DNA of 64,000 nucleotides from Malikia sp. (GTDB lineage: Bacteria; Pseudomonadota; Gammaproteobacteria; Burkholderiales; Burkholderiaceae_C): positions 1-64,000 of the forward strand of contig NZ_JAQTZS010000004.1 in assembly GCF_028687635.1 (NCBI RefSeq), written 5' to 3'. The notes under the pieces are model-generated. The model was given only the letters and a program-made list of their open reading frames with translations, did not search any database and was not told the DNA's origin. The translations under genes and the position numbers were made by a program. This document shows, in pieces, positions 15,392 through 23,759 of the stretch. Position 1 is the stretch's first letter, and each line of letters opens with the position of its first letter.

Positions 15392-17965
15392 ATGAACCGC
15401 GCACCTCTGCCTCCCATCAACTTCAACGCCCTGTCCGATGCGCTGCTGTCGCGCGCCGACCAGATCGTGCCGGTCTGGCTGCCGGGCGGTCGCCGCGTCG
15501 GCCATGAGTGGGTCTGCGGCGGCCTGCACGGTGGCGAGGGCACCAGTTGCTCGGTCAACCTGCGCACCGGCCGCTGGGCCGACTTCGCTTCCGATGAAAA
15601 GGGCGGCGACCTGGTCAGCCTGTACGCTGCTATCCACGGCCTCGATCAGGGCAGGGCAGCTGTCGCCGTCGCGCACGACGAAGGGCTGGAAGACGTAGCC
15701 GGCGTGCAGCATGACACCAGCCATCAGCGGCCGGAGCGTCCCGAGCCGCCGCCGCCCACGGCCAAGCCCGCCCGCCAGGAAGAGGGCTGGACCACGGTGC
15801 GCCCGGTGCCGCCTGGCATGCCGGCGCCTACCTTCCGACATTACAGCCGGCCGGCCAGCGACATCGTGCGCACGGCCGAATACCGCCTGGGCGATGAGCT
15901 GCACGGCTACGTCGTGCGCTTCCGCACAAGCGACGGCGGCAAAGATGATCTGCCCTATACCTGGTGCACCAGCGCGCGCGATGGCGCTGCAAAATGGCAC
16001 TGGCGGCAGTTCGACGAACCGCGCCCGCTCTACCTGCCCGGCCACAGCCTGCCCGCCGGCCGCACCGTGATCCTGGTCGAGGGCGAGCGCAAGGGCGAGG
16101 TGCTGCAGCAGCTGCTCGACGCGCAAGCCCCGGGCATCTACTGCGTGGTGGGCTGGCCGGGTGGCTGCAAGGCCTGGGCCAAGGCGGACTGGTCGTGGAT
16201 CGCCGGCGCCACTGTGCTGGCCTGGCCCGACACCGACAGCAAGCGTGTGCCGCTGCCGCCCAAGGAAGCCAACGCCTGCGCCGACGATGCCGAGCGTGAC
16301 GCCCTTAGGGCCAGCAAACCTTACCTGCCCGCCCACAAGCAACCCGGCATGGCCGCGATGCTGGGCATCGGCCGCCTGCTCGAGCGCGAGCACGGCTGCA
16401 AGGTCCAGCTGCTGGCCATTGATGGCCCGGGCATCAAGCCTGACGGCTGGGACGCTGCCGACGCGATCGAGACCGACGGCTGGGACTTTGCGCGCGTGCT
16501 GGCCTTCTTTGCCACCGCCTACGCGCTGCCGCCCGAGGTCGACCAGCCGACCACGCCAGAGCCGCCGGTGGCAAAAAAAATCGATGGCCCCGTTGGCACT
16601 GACGGCAGCGATTCCCCTGATTCGCCTGCGGCGCTGCCCTGGTGGCTCGAGTGCTTCTACGACGCTGACAAGGGCCGCTGGAACTTGAGCCGCAAGACCG
16701 TGATCCTGGCGCTGCGCCACGATCCCGCGCTGCAGGGCGTGCTGGGCTACAACGAGCTGTCCAACACCATGGAGGCGCGCCGTGACTGGCCTTTCCCGCA
16801 CGGCCGGGCCGGCAAGATCACCGGCGCCGTCGACCTGCTGCTGGGCAACTGGCTGAGCCGGCGCTACGGCCTGCCGTCCATCACTCGCCAGGCCATCATG
16901 GAGGCAATGGAGACCATCGCCTACGAAAACCCATGGCATCCGGTTAGGGAGTGGCTGGGCGGGCTGCAGTGGGACGGCAAGAGCCGGTCTGACAAGTGGC
17001 TCATCCATGCCATCGGCGAGACCGCCGAGACGCTCGACCCCACGATGCACGAGTACCTGGCGCTGGTCGGCCGCTTCTGGCTGATCGGCATGGTCATGCG
17101 CGTGATGCAGCCCGGCAGCAAGTTTGACTATTGCCCGGTGCTCGAAGGCCCGGGTGGTCTGTTCAAATCCACCATGGTTGAAACCTTGGCTGGTGTCGCC
17201 TGGTACAGCGACGCGCCGTTCGAAATCGGGAAGGGCAAGGAGTCACAGGAACAGGTGCAGGGCATCTGGGGGTACGAACTGGGCGAGCTGTCCCAGATGG
17301 GTAAGGCTGAGATCACCGCCATCAAGGCATTCATCAGTTCGAAAGTTGACCGCTACCGTCCAGCCTATGGCCGTGTGGTCGAGGAATACCCGCGCCAGTG
17401 CGTGCTGGTAGGCACCACCAACGAATTCACTTACCTGCGCGATCGCACCGGAAACCGACGTTTCTGGCCGATCCCGGTGCGCAATCCGATCCGGATCGCA
17501 TGGCTGGCCAAATGGCGCGATCAGCTTTTTGCCGAGGCCTTCACGCTCTATGCCGAGGGAATAAGCTGCATCCCGACCCGCGAGCAGGAAGACCGCCTGT
17601 TTGCTCCGGTGCAAGAGTCGCGCCTGATCGAAACTGCTGTCACCAGCGAGCTGCTGGCCGTGCTGACCCGTCAGCCCACTGCCACCGGCATTGGCGCCAT
17701 CGTCAACCAGCTGACGGACTTCGTCACGCTGGCCCAGCTGGTGAAGGCGCTCGACATGGATGCGGGCAAGTCGACGGCTGGCCTGGAATCGCAGATCCGC
17801 AGCTGGATGACGCACCAGGGCTGGCAGCACAAGAAGAAGCAGGTCAACGGCGTGCGCGCTCATGGTTGGGAGAGGCCGGCCGATTGGCCCGCCCCCGATA
17901 CCGACATGCCAGCAGCGGACGCTGGGGCATCTACCGAACCGCCGGCAGACGATGAACCGTTCTGA
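15392..17965 (+). CDS. Phage primase/VapE-type helicase, 857 aa
   Basis: The N-terminal part (residues 1-370) looks like a primase: a zinc-ribbon-like start (GGLHGGEGTSCSVNLRTGRW, ASDEKGGDLVSLYAAIHG) and a TOPRIM-like region (VILVEGERKGEVLQQLL, ATVLAWPDTDSK). The C-terminal part is a virulence-associated E superfamily ATPase: WLGGLQWDGKSRSDKWL, Walker A LEGPGGLFKSTMVETLAG, GELSQMGKAEITAIKAFIS, and arginine-rich TGNRRFWPI. It would start and unwind phage DNA replication. SD GAGAGGTG precedes the ATG. Confidence 0.85.
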   Translation: MNRAPLPPINFNALSDALLSRADQIVPVWLPGGRRVGHEWVCGGLHGGEGTSCSVNLRTGRWADFASDEKGGDLVSLYAAIHGLDQGRAAVAVAHDEGLEDVAGVQHDTSHQRPERPEPPPPTAKPARQEEGWTTVRPVPPGMPAPTFRHYSRPASDIVRTAEYRLGDELHGYVVRFRTSDGGKDDLPYTWCTSARDGAAKWHWRQFDEPRPLYLPGHSLPAGRTVILVEGERKGEVLQQLLDAQAPGIYCVVGWPGGCKAWAKADWSWIAGATVLAWPDTDSKRVPLPPKEANACADDAERDALRASKPYLPAHKQPGMAAMLGIGRLLEREHGCKVQLLAIDGPGIKPDGWDAADAIETDGWDFARVLAFFATAYALPPEVDQPTTPEPPVAKKIDGPVGTDGSDSPDSPAALPWWLECFYDADKGRWNLSRKTVILALRHDPALQGVLGYNELSNTMEARRDWPFPHGRAGKITGAVDLLLGNWLSRRYGLPSITRQAIMEAMETIAYENPWHPVREWLGGLQWDGKSRSDKWLIHAIGETAETLDPTMHEYLALVGRFWLIGMVMRVMQPGSKFDYCPVLEGPGGLFKSTMVETLAGVAWYSDAPFEIGKGKESQEQVQGIWGYELGELSQMGKAEITAIKAFISSKVDRYRPAYGRVVEEYPRQCVLVGTTNEFTYLRDRTGNRRFWPIPVRNPIRIAWLAKWRDQLFAEAFTLYAEGISCIPTREQEDRLFAPVQESRLIETAVTSELLAVLTRQPTATGIGAIVNQLTDFVTLAQLVKALDMDAGKSTAGLESQIRSWMTHQGWQHKKKQVNGVRAHGWERPADWPAPDTDMPAADAGASTEPPADDEPF

Positions 17966-18119
17966 CCGTCACTCCATCACCACACAGGACACGGCGCTGA
18001 ATGGCGCCCGTGTGCTGGTCTCACGCGCCGAGTGCGAATGGGATGCGGAACGCACTGGGGCCGAGCGCCCCAGCCAGCACGCGGGCGCATGGATGCGCGT
18101 GGCTCAGGCAGTGCCCTGA
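17952..18119 (+). CDS. Small hypothetical ORF, 55 aa
   Basis: Starts at an ATG overlapping the primase gene end by 14 bases and encodes MNRSDRHSITTQDTALNGAR... through to a TGA. No good ribosome binding site is visible and no motif is recognised. It may be coupled to the primase or be chance. Confidence 0.35.
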   Translation: MNRSDRHSITTQDTALNGARVLVSRAECEWDAERTGAERPSQHAGAWMRVAQAVP

Positions 18120-18343
18120 GTGTCCAAGTGTCCAGGGTGGCCGGCGTTTTCCATGGAAGCGTATTGGCAGCTATAGGGCCTGAATCAGCAGGTCGAGCTG
18201 CTGCATTGTCCAAAGCCAGGCCATCCCCGGCCACCACCCCCAAGGCAGGCGCAGGCAGGCAGGCAGGTGCCTAGGCGCGTGCGCACACGCGCGGACACAT
18301 TAATTCTCATTACCTCTCTATAGAAAGGATGGACAGTTGGACA
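18120..18343. repeat. TGTCCA repeats, candidate replication origin
   Basis: Five copies of TGTCCA: two direct copies 8 bp apart (18121, 18129), one at 18207, and two inverted copies 8 bp apart (18330, 18338). Between them are a GGCA-repeat tract (18244-18267) and an AT-rich patch (18298-18325). There is no gene between 18120 and 18336. Iteron-like repeats next to a primase/helicase gene are typical of phage origins; the role here is inferred. Confidence 0.45.
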
Positions 18344-18654
18344 CTTCAAGGACCGCAGTAGATGTCGAACAGGCGATTCGTGACATCAAGTCCCTCATGC
18401 CCGAGACCTACCATGCCATCCTTGAGCGGGCCAAGGACTCGGATCTGGGCCGCCAGGCCTATGCACTTGTCAGGCGCGGCATCAAGGGCGAGGCCAACTG
18501 CTTCTATGCGATGGAGCGGGGCCGCGTGGTAGGCGCGCCGTTCAGCATGCCCGACGTGACAGCCGAGATGGCGCGCTACATGGTGCAGTTTGGCTGCAGC
18601 TTCATGATCATGTGGCAGCCCGACAGCGCGCGCCAGTCGGCGCCGGGAGCTTGA
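18337..18654 (+). CDS. Hypothetical prophage protein, 105 aa
   Basis: Starts at TTG with AAAGGA 7 nt upstream. Content: VEQAIRDIKSLMPETYHAIL, RQAYALVRRGIKGEANCFYA, AEMARYMVQFGCSFMIMW. Such a protein commonly sits between the replication gene and the Q-like gene in related prophages, but I do not recognise a function. The TTG lies inside the last TGTCCA repeat. Confidence 0.6.
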   Translation: MDTSRTAVDVEQAIRDIKSLMPETYHAILERAKDSDLGRQAYALVRRGIKGEANCFYAMERGRVVGAPFSMPDVTAEMARYMVQFGCSFMIMWQPDSARQSAPGA

Positions 18655-18656
18655 CC

Positions 18657-19055
18657 ATGGCGCGCATCGAATGGGTCAGCGCCCGGCTGGCGATCTGGGG
18701 CGCCTGGCGGGCCAGGCGCGAGGACAGCGGCCTGGGCTTCCCGAGCACCAACATCCTGCTGAGCCTGGGCGGTGGCGGCGCCGGCGGCTACCGCGAGACC
18801 GTGGTTCCGATCAACGAGCTCGAAGCCGCCGAGACCGACCGCGCCGTCGAGTCGCTCAAGCTGGTCAAGTCCCACCTGTACCTGACGCTGCAGCACATCT
18901 ACGTCGGCAACACCGGGATCCGGCTGTGTGCCCAGCGCATGCGGCGCGCTGAGTCGACCATCAAGGCCCAGCTCGAGCAGGCAGATGCCGAGATCGCGCG
19001 CTGGTTCGATGCCAAGCGCGAGGCGGCCGAAGCCAAAAGGAGTTTTACTCCTTAG
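18657..19055 (+). CDS. Q-like late antiterminator (candidate)
   Basis: 132 aa, ATG at 18657 with GGGAG 7 nt upstream. The opening IEWVSARLAIWGAWRAR and the C-terminal half (LYLTLQHIYVGNTGIRLCAQ, RRAESTIKAQLEQADAEIARWF) follow the layout of phage 82/DLP12-type Q proteins: a WGxW start, then a sigma region 4-like helix-turn-helix ending in a helix. It is the last early gene, followed within 70 bp by a terminator and then all late genes, which is where Q acts. An ordinary DNA-binding protein cannot be excluded. Confidence 0.55.
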   Translation: MARIEWVSARLAIWGAWRARREDSGLGFPSTNILLSLGGGGAGGYRETVVPINELEAAETDRAVESLKLVKSHLYLTLQHIYVGNTGIRLCAQRMRRAESTIKAQLEQADAEIARWFDAKREAAEAKRSFTP

Positions 19056-19118
19056 ACTTTGTTGGTACATTTCAGGCAAGCTGTGCAGTCGGTGTGTCCA
19101 ACGCCTGCCGCACATTCT

Positions 19119-19155
19119 GCCCCGCAGTGGTTTCCGCTGGCGGGGCTTTCTTTTT
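19119..19155 (+). terminator. Terminator between Q-like gene and late genes
   Basis: Stem GCCCCGC-AGTGG / CCGCT-G-GCGGGGC with a TTT loop, then TTTCTTTTT. Placed between the Q-like gene and the late operon, it is the natural target of antitermination (like lambda tR'). Confidence 0.75.
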
Positions 19156-19163
19156 CTACCCCC

Positions 19164-19523
19164 ATGCTCAAGGCTGCACCGCGTCCCTGTACCCATCCTG
19201 GCTGCGGTGTCCTGGTGCGCGATGGATCGGGCCGGTGCGACAAGCACCCGAGGCCTGAGTGGTCCAAGCCTGTTACTGCGACAAAGCGCGTGACAGGGCG
19301 AAAGCTTCAGGCTATGCGCGCTGCATTGTTTGCCCGTGAACCTTTGTGCACTGAGTGCAGCAAGCATGGGCGTGTGACTCTGGCTACTGAGCGCGATCAC
19401 ATCAAGCCGCTGGCTGAGGGCGGTGCTGATGATGACAGCAATATTCAGGGACTGTGCCATTCATGTCACGAAAGCAAGAGCCATGCAGAGGCTCTGCGCG
19501 GTAGGCATCGAGCTCGCCGGTAG
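19164..19523 (+). CDS. HNH endonuclease, 119 aa
   Basis: Contains the HNH core ATERDHIKPLAEGGADDDSN and the zinc cysteines CTEC and CHSC, plus an N-terminal CTHPGC...CDKH pair. Small HNH enzymes directly ahead of terS/terL in HK97-like phages act with the terminase in cos cleavage and packaging. The ATG at 19164 follows a T-rich tract of the terminator; no strong SD is visible. Confidence 0.85.
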   Translation: MLKAAPRPCTHPGCGVLVRDGSGRCDKHPRPEWSKPVTATKRVTGRKLQAMRAALFAREPLCTECSKHGRVTLATERDHIKPLAEGGADDDSNIQGLCHSCHESKSHAEALRGRHRARR

Positions 19524-19584
19524 TGGGGGAGGGGGCATGAAAAGTCTGCAGCCCATTAGCGGAAACCGGAACCCATAAGAGCAT

Positions 19585-19625
19585 TTTTGTGCGCGCAGGT
19601 TTTGAAGGGGGGGGTACCCCCAAAG
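19585..19625. other. Candidate cos site
   Basis: Gap of 133 bp between HNH and terS. It contains GCGCGCAGGTTTTGAAG and the palindrome GGGGGTACCCCC (19610-19621). Cohesive-end sites of P27-type terminase phages lie just upstream of terS and often have such G/C palindromes. The nick positions cannot be told from sequence alone. Confidence 0.4.
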
Positions 19626-19656
19626 GCCTGATCCTGATTCACCCGAGGACATCATC

Positions 19657-20229
19657 ATGACTGGATCCCGCGGGCCGCTTCCAAAGCCTGCGGCCCTGAA
19701 ATTACTGGAAGGCAACCCCGGCAAACGCGCGCTCGACATGTCGGCGGGCGTCAATCCGCGTATCGAGATCCCGACAGTGCCCAGGCACCTGGGACCCGAA
19801 GCGCGTAAGGAGTGGAAGCGCATCACGCCCTTGCTGGAAGAGCTGGGCCTGATCAGCGGCCTGGACCGAACCGCCCTGGCGCTGTACTGCCAAGCGGTGG
19901 GCCGGCTGGCCGAGCTCGAGACCGCATTCAACGGCCAGGTCGCGCGCCTGGTCGAGCAGGAAGGCATTGACTATGCCGATGCGGTCTACCGTGCAAGTCA
20001 CGCGATCACGCCCAGCGGCTACGCGCAGCAGAGCGTGATGGTCCAGCTGATCAAGAGTCATCGGGAGCAGGTCAACCGCTACCTGATGCACTTCGGCCTG
20101 AGCCCAGCCGCGCGCGGCCGAGTGCAGGCCAGCAACTACGTGCAGCCGACGCTGCCCGGCATCGATGAGAAGCCCCATGCGCAAGCCAACGGCTTCGCTC
20201 GCTTCGCCGTGGTTGGGGGTGGGCGTTGA
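19657..20229 (+). CDS. Terminase small subunit, P27 family
   Basis: 190 aa. The opening GSRGPLPKPAALKLLEGNPGKR is the P27-family signature, followed by a helical body (LGPEARKEWKRITPLLEELG, LDRTALALYCQAVGRLAELE). It binds cos DNA and loads the large subunit. Overlaps terL by four bases (TTGA). Confidence 0.92.
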   Translation: MTGSRGPLPKPAALKLLEGNPGKRALDMSAGVNPRIEIPTVPRHLGPEARKEWKRITPLLEELGLISGLDRTALALYCQAVGRLAELETAFNGQVARLVEQEGIDYADAVYRASHAITPSGYAQQSVMVQLIKSHREQVNRYLMHFGLSPAARGRVQASNYVQPTLPGIDEKPHAQANGFARFAVVGGGR

Positions 20230-21908
20230 GCAACCGCTACGTCGAGGCCGCACAGGCCTACAGCCGCGCCGTCGTGGCCGGCGAGATCCCGGTTTGCAAA
20301 TGGACCCAGCTGGCGGTCGAGCGGCAGCTGGCCGACCTGGCGCGCCCCGCTGGACCTGACTGGCCATGGGTGTTCAGCCCCGAGGCGGCTGAGCGGCCGT
20401 GCGCCTTCATCGAACTGCTGCCGCACACCAAGGGCAAGTGGGCGCGCGAGCGCCGACTGATCGAGCTTGAGCCGTGGCAGTGCTTCGTCATCACGACCGT
20501 TTTCGGGTGGGTGCACCGCGAAACTGGCCTGCGTCGTTTCCTGGAAGCGTACGAAGAGGTTGCGCGCAAGAATGCAAAGAGCACCAAGGGCTCTGGCCTG
20601 CTGCTGTACATGCTGGCAGCCGATGGCGAATACGGCGCCGAGTGCTACACCGCTGCCACTACCCGCGACCAGGCACGCATCGTGTTCGACGATGCCCGCG
20701 TCATGGCTGAAAGAACGCCTGACCTGCGCACCTGGTTGGGCGTGGCCATCATGCAGCACAGCCTGACGGTTGCACACACCAGCAGTAAGGCCGCTCCGCT
20801 GGCCGCCGAGGGAAGCACGCTTGATGGCCTGAACGTGCATTTCGCGCTGCTGGATGAGCTGCACGCTCACAAGACCCGCGCCGTCTACGACGTGATCGAC
20901 ACCGCCCGCGGCGCGCGCGAGCAGTCGCTGCTGTGGACCATCACTACTGCCGGAACCGACCGATCTGGCATCTGCTACGAGCGACGCACTCACATCACCC
21001 AGATCTTGAACAAGGTGGTCGTAGACGAGCGTGTGTTCGGGATCATTTACACCATCGACGATGGTGATGATCCTTTCAATCCAGCAGTGTGGCCCAAGGC
21101 TAATCCGAATTTTGGCAAGTCGGTGTTGCCGGATGACATGGAGGCCGCCGCCCGCAAGGCCAAGGCGATGCCGTCGGCGCTGAACAACTTCTTGACCAAG
21201 CGTCTGAACGTCTGGGTGTCGGGCGAGTCGCCCTGGATGGACATGCGCGCCTGGGAGCGCTGCGCCGACCAAGCGCTGCGCGACGTCAGCGCCTATTCCG
21301 GCCAGGGCGTCAAGGTCTGGGCTGGCCTGGATCTGGCCCAGAAGAAGGACTTTGCCGCACTGGTGTGCGTGTTCGAGCTCGACGGCAAGTGGCATGTGTG
21401 CGTGCGTCTGTACCTGAACGAGCTGGCGATTCAGGAAAGCGGCAACGCGCACCTGAGTGGCTGGGCCCGCCAGGGATATGTGACGGTCACCGATGGTGAC
21501 ATCACCGACTTTGACGTGGTGGCCGAAGACATGCGGCAGCTGTGCCGTGATTTCGATGTGCAGGAGATTGCCTTCGACCCGGCGCTGAGCATGTACTTCG
21601 CGGGAAAGCTGATCGAGGAGGGCTTGCCGCTGGTGGAAATCACCCAGCGGTCGCTGTTCTTCACACCGCCGCTGATCCAGGTCGAGAACCTGGTGCTGGA
21701 AAAGAAGCTGGCCCACGACGGCAACCCGGTCATGGGCTGGATGGTGTCGAACCTGGTGGTGAAGGAAAGCAAGTTCACCGAGCTCAAGTCGCCCACCAAG
21801 GAGCGGCCTGAAAACAAGATCGACGGTCCGATCGCCATGTTGATGGCGCTGGGCCGGGCGCTGGCAAGGCCCAGCAGTGAAAAATCCTTCTGGGAAATCG
21901 AATCGTGA
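20226..21908 (+). CDS. Terminase large subunit
   Basis: 560 aa. ATPase: EEVARKNAKSTKGSG as Walker A and FALLDELHAHKT as Walker B, with ITTAGTDRSG after it. Nuclease domain begins near residue 360 with VWAGLDLAQKKDFAALV. It translocates and cuts phage DNA during packaging. Start TTG overlaps the terS stop, so it is translationally coupled. Length is normal for HK97-like TerL. Confidence 0.95.
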   Translation: MSNRYVEAAQAYSRAVVAGEIPVCKWTQLAVERQLADLARPAGPDWPWVFSPEAAERPCAFIELLPHTKGKWARERRLIELEPWQCFVITTVFGWVHRETGLRRFLEAYEEVARKNAKSTKGSGLLLYMLAADGEYGAECYTAATTRDQARIVFDDARVMAERTPDLRTWLGVAIMQHSLTVAHTSSKAAPLAAEGSTLDGLNVHFALLDELHAHKTRAVYDVIDTARGAREQSLLWTITTAGTDRSGICYERRTHITQILNKVVVDERVFGIIYTIDDGDDPFNPAVWPKANPNFGKSVLPDDMEAAARKAKAMPSALNNFLTKRLNVWVSGESPWMDMRAWERCADQALRDVSAYSGQGVKVWAGLDLAQKKDFAALVCVFELDGKWHVCVRLYLNELAIQESGNAHLSGWARQGYVTVTDGDITDFDVVAEDMRQLCRDFDVQEIAFDPALSMYFAGKLIEEGLPLVEITQRSLFFTPPLIQVENLVLEKKLAHDGNPVMGWMVSNLVVKESKFTELKSPTKERPENKIDGPIAMLMALGRALARPSSEKSFWEIES

Positions 21909-23122
21909 ATTTGTTTGCGCGCCTGTTTGGGCGGAAGTCCTATGCGATCAGCGACCTGGTCAAGGACTTCGGTCTGTCCGCGCCGGTCAAGTCCGGGGTA
22001 CGGGTGGGCCGTGTCCAGGCGCTGCAACTGTCGACCGTTTTCAGCTGCCTGCGCGTGCTGGGCGAGGGCGTCGCGCAGGTGCCGCTGAAGCTCATGCGCA
22101 AGCAAGGCCGCGACCTGGAGTCGGCCACCGACCATGACCTGTACGACATCCTGGCGCACCAGCCCAACGGCTGGATGACCTCGTTCGAGCTGCGAGAGCT
22201 GATGGTCTGGCATGCCGCCCTGTGCGGTGCTGGCCACTGCTTCATCAACCGAGGTACCGGCGGACGGATCCTTGAGCTGATTCCGCTGCAGGCTGGGTCG
22301 GTCGTGACCAAGCAGTTTGCCGATTACAGCTTGCAGTACACGGTGTCGGCGCCGAGCGGCGCGCAACAGGTATTCCCGGCCGAGTCGATCTGGACCGTGC
22401 GTGGCCCGAGCTGGAACGGCTTCGAGGGCCTTGAGGTGCTGAAGCTGGCCCGCGAGGCCATCGGCCTGAGCCTGGCCGCCGAGGAACATCACGCGCGCGT
22501 GCACAGCAACAGCGCGGCGCCGTCGGGTCTATACAGCGTGGACGGCCAGCTGACGCCCGACCAGTACAAGGCGCTTCGGACATGGCTCGACAACGAGTTC
22601 ACCGGGCTGCAAAACATTGCGCGCCCCATGATTCTGGATCGCAACGCCAAGTTCACACCGTATGCGTTCAAGGGCGTGGACCTGCAGCACCTGGAGACGC
22701 GCAAGTTCCAGATCGAGGAGGTCTGCCGCTTCTTCCGTGTCATGCCGATCATGGTCGGCTACAGCGACAAGGCCGCTACCTACGCCAGCGCCGAGCAGAT
22801 GTTCCTGGCCCACCTGGTGCACACGCTGATGCCCTGGTACAGCCGGATCGAGCAGTCGGCCAATGCCAAGCTGCTGAGCCGGCCCGAGCGCAAGGCGGGC
22901 CTGTACGTGAAGTTCTACGAGCGCGGCCTGCTGCGCGGCGCGATGAAGGATGAGGCCGAATACCTCTCGAAGCTGGTCGAGCGTGGCGTGCTGACCCGCA
23001 ACGAGGCGCGCGAGCTGATGGAGCGCAACCCATTGGACGGGCTGGACAAGCCCCTGACCCCGATCAACCTGACAGCCGACCTCAGCCCGGTCGAGCCCCC
23101 GCAAGGAAACGCGAATGCGTGA
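21905..23122 (+). CDS. Portal protein, HK97 family
   Basis: 405 aa beginning at GTG, overlapping terL by four bases. Family features include VGRVQALQLSTVFSCLRVLG near residue 40, YDILAHQPNGWMTSFELREL near 80, and FQIEEVCRFFRVMPIMVGY near 265. Twelve copies form the DNA channel at one capsid vertex. Confidence 0.93.
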   Translation: MNLFARLFGRKSYAISDLVKDFGLSAPVKSGVRVGRVQALQLSTVFSCLRVLGEGVAQVPLKLMRKQGRDLESATDHDLYDILAHQPNGWMTSFELRELMVWHAALCGAGHCFINRGTGGRILELIPLQAGSVVTKQFADYSLQYTVSAPSGAQQVFPAESIWTVRGPSWNGFEGLEVLKLAREAIGLSLAAEEHHARVHSNSAAPSGLYSVDGQLTPDQYKALRTWLDNEFTGLQNIARPMILDRNAKFTPYAFKGVDLQHLETRKFQIEEVCRFFRVMPIMVGYSDKAATYASAEQMFLAHLVHTLMPWYSRIEQSANAKLLSRPERKAGLYVKFYERGLLRGAMKDEAEYLSKLVERGVLTRNEARELMERNPLDGLDKPLTPINLTADLSPVEPPQGNANA

Positions 23123-23747
23123 CTATCTCGACATCCCTTTCAAGATCAAGGCCGTCAGCGAAGACGGCCTTTTTTCTGGCTACGGCTCGGTCTTCGGCGT
23201 AGTCGACAGCTACCAGGAAGTAGTCGCCAACGGCGCCTTCAAGGAAAGCCTGGACGCCCGCACGCCGTCGCTGCTCTGGCAGCACCGCAGCGGCGAGCCG
23301 ATCGGCGTCTACACCACGGTCAAGGAAGACAACATCGGCCTGTATGTCGAGGGCAAGCTGGCCCTCAAGACCGCGCGCGGCGCCGAGGCCTACGAGCTGC
23401 TGAAGATGGGCGCGATCAGCGGCCTGTCGATCGGGTTTGTGACCCGCGAGGACAGCTACGACCGCGTGACGGGCGTGCGCACCTTGAAGAAGGTGGACCT
23501 GTGGGAAGTGTCTCTGGTGACCTTTCCGGCCAACGACGCCGCGCGCGTGGCCAGCGTCAAGTCGATCGAATCCATCAAGTCTTTGGCGGATGCCGAAGCC
23601 TACTTGCGAGAGGCAGGCGGGCTCGGCAAACGCGAAGCCGTGGCCATGCTGGCCCGGATCAAGTCCCTGCAGGGTCGGAGTGAGTCCGATGGGCTGGGCG
23701 AACTGAAGGCGCTGATCCAGCGCAATACCTCCCTGTTGACATTTTGA
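23115..23747 (+). CDS. HK97-type prohead protease
   Basis: 210 aa, U35 family. The catalytic set is visible: His in LLWQHRSGEPIG, Ser in AISGLSIGF, and Glu in KVDLWEVSLVTFPAN. It cleaves the capsid N-terminal delta domain during maturation and is coded directly before the capsid gene, overlapping the portal gene by 8 bp. Confidence 0.93.
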   Translation: MRDYLDIPFKIKAVSEDGLFSGYGSVFGVVDSYQEVVANGAFKESLDARTPSLLWQHRSGEPIGVYTTVKEDNIGLYVEGKLALKTARGAEAYELLKMGAISGLSIGFVTREDSYDRVTGVRTLKKVDLWEVSLVTFPANDAARVASVKSIESIKSLADAEAYLREAGGLGKREAVAMLARIKSLQGRSESDGLGELKALIQRNTSLLTF

Positions 23748-23759
23748 AGGACGCACATC

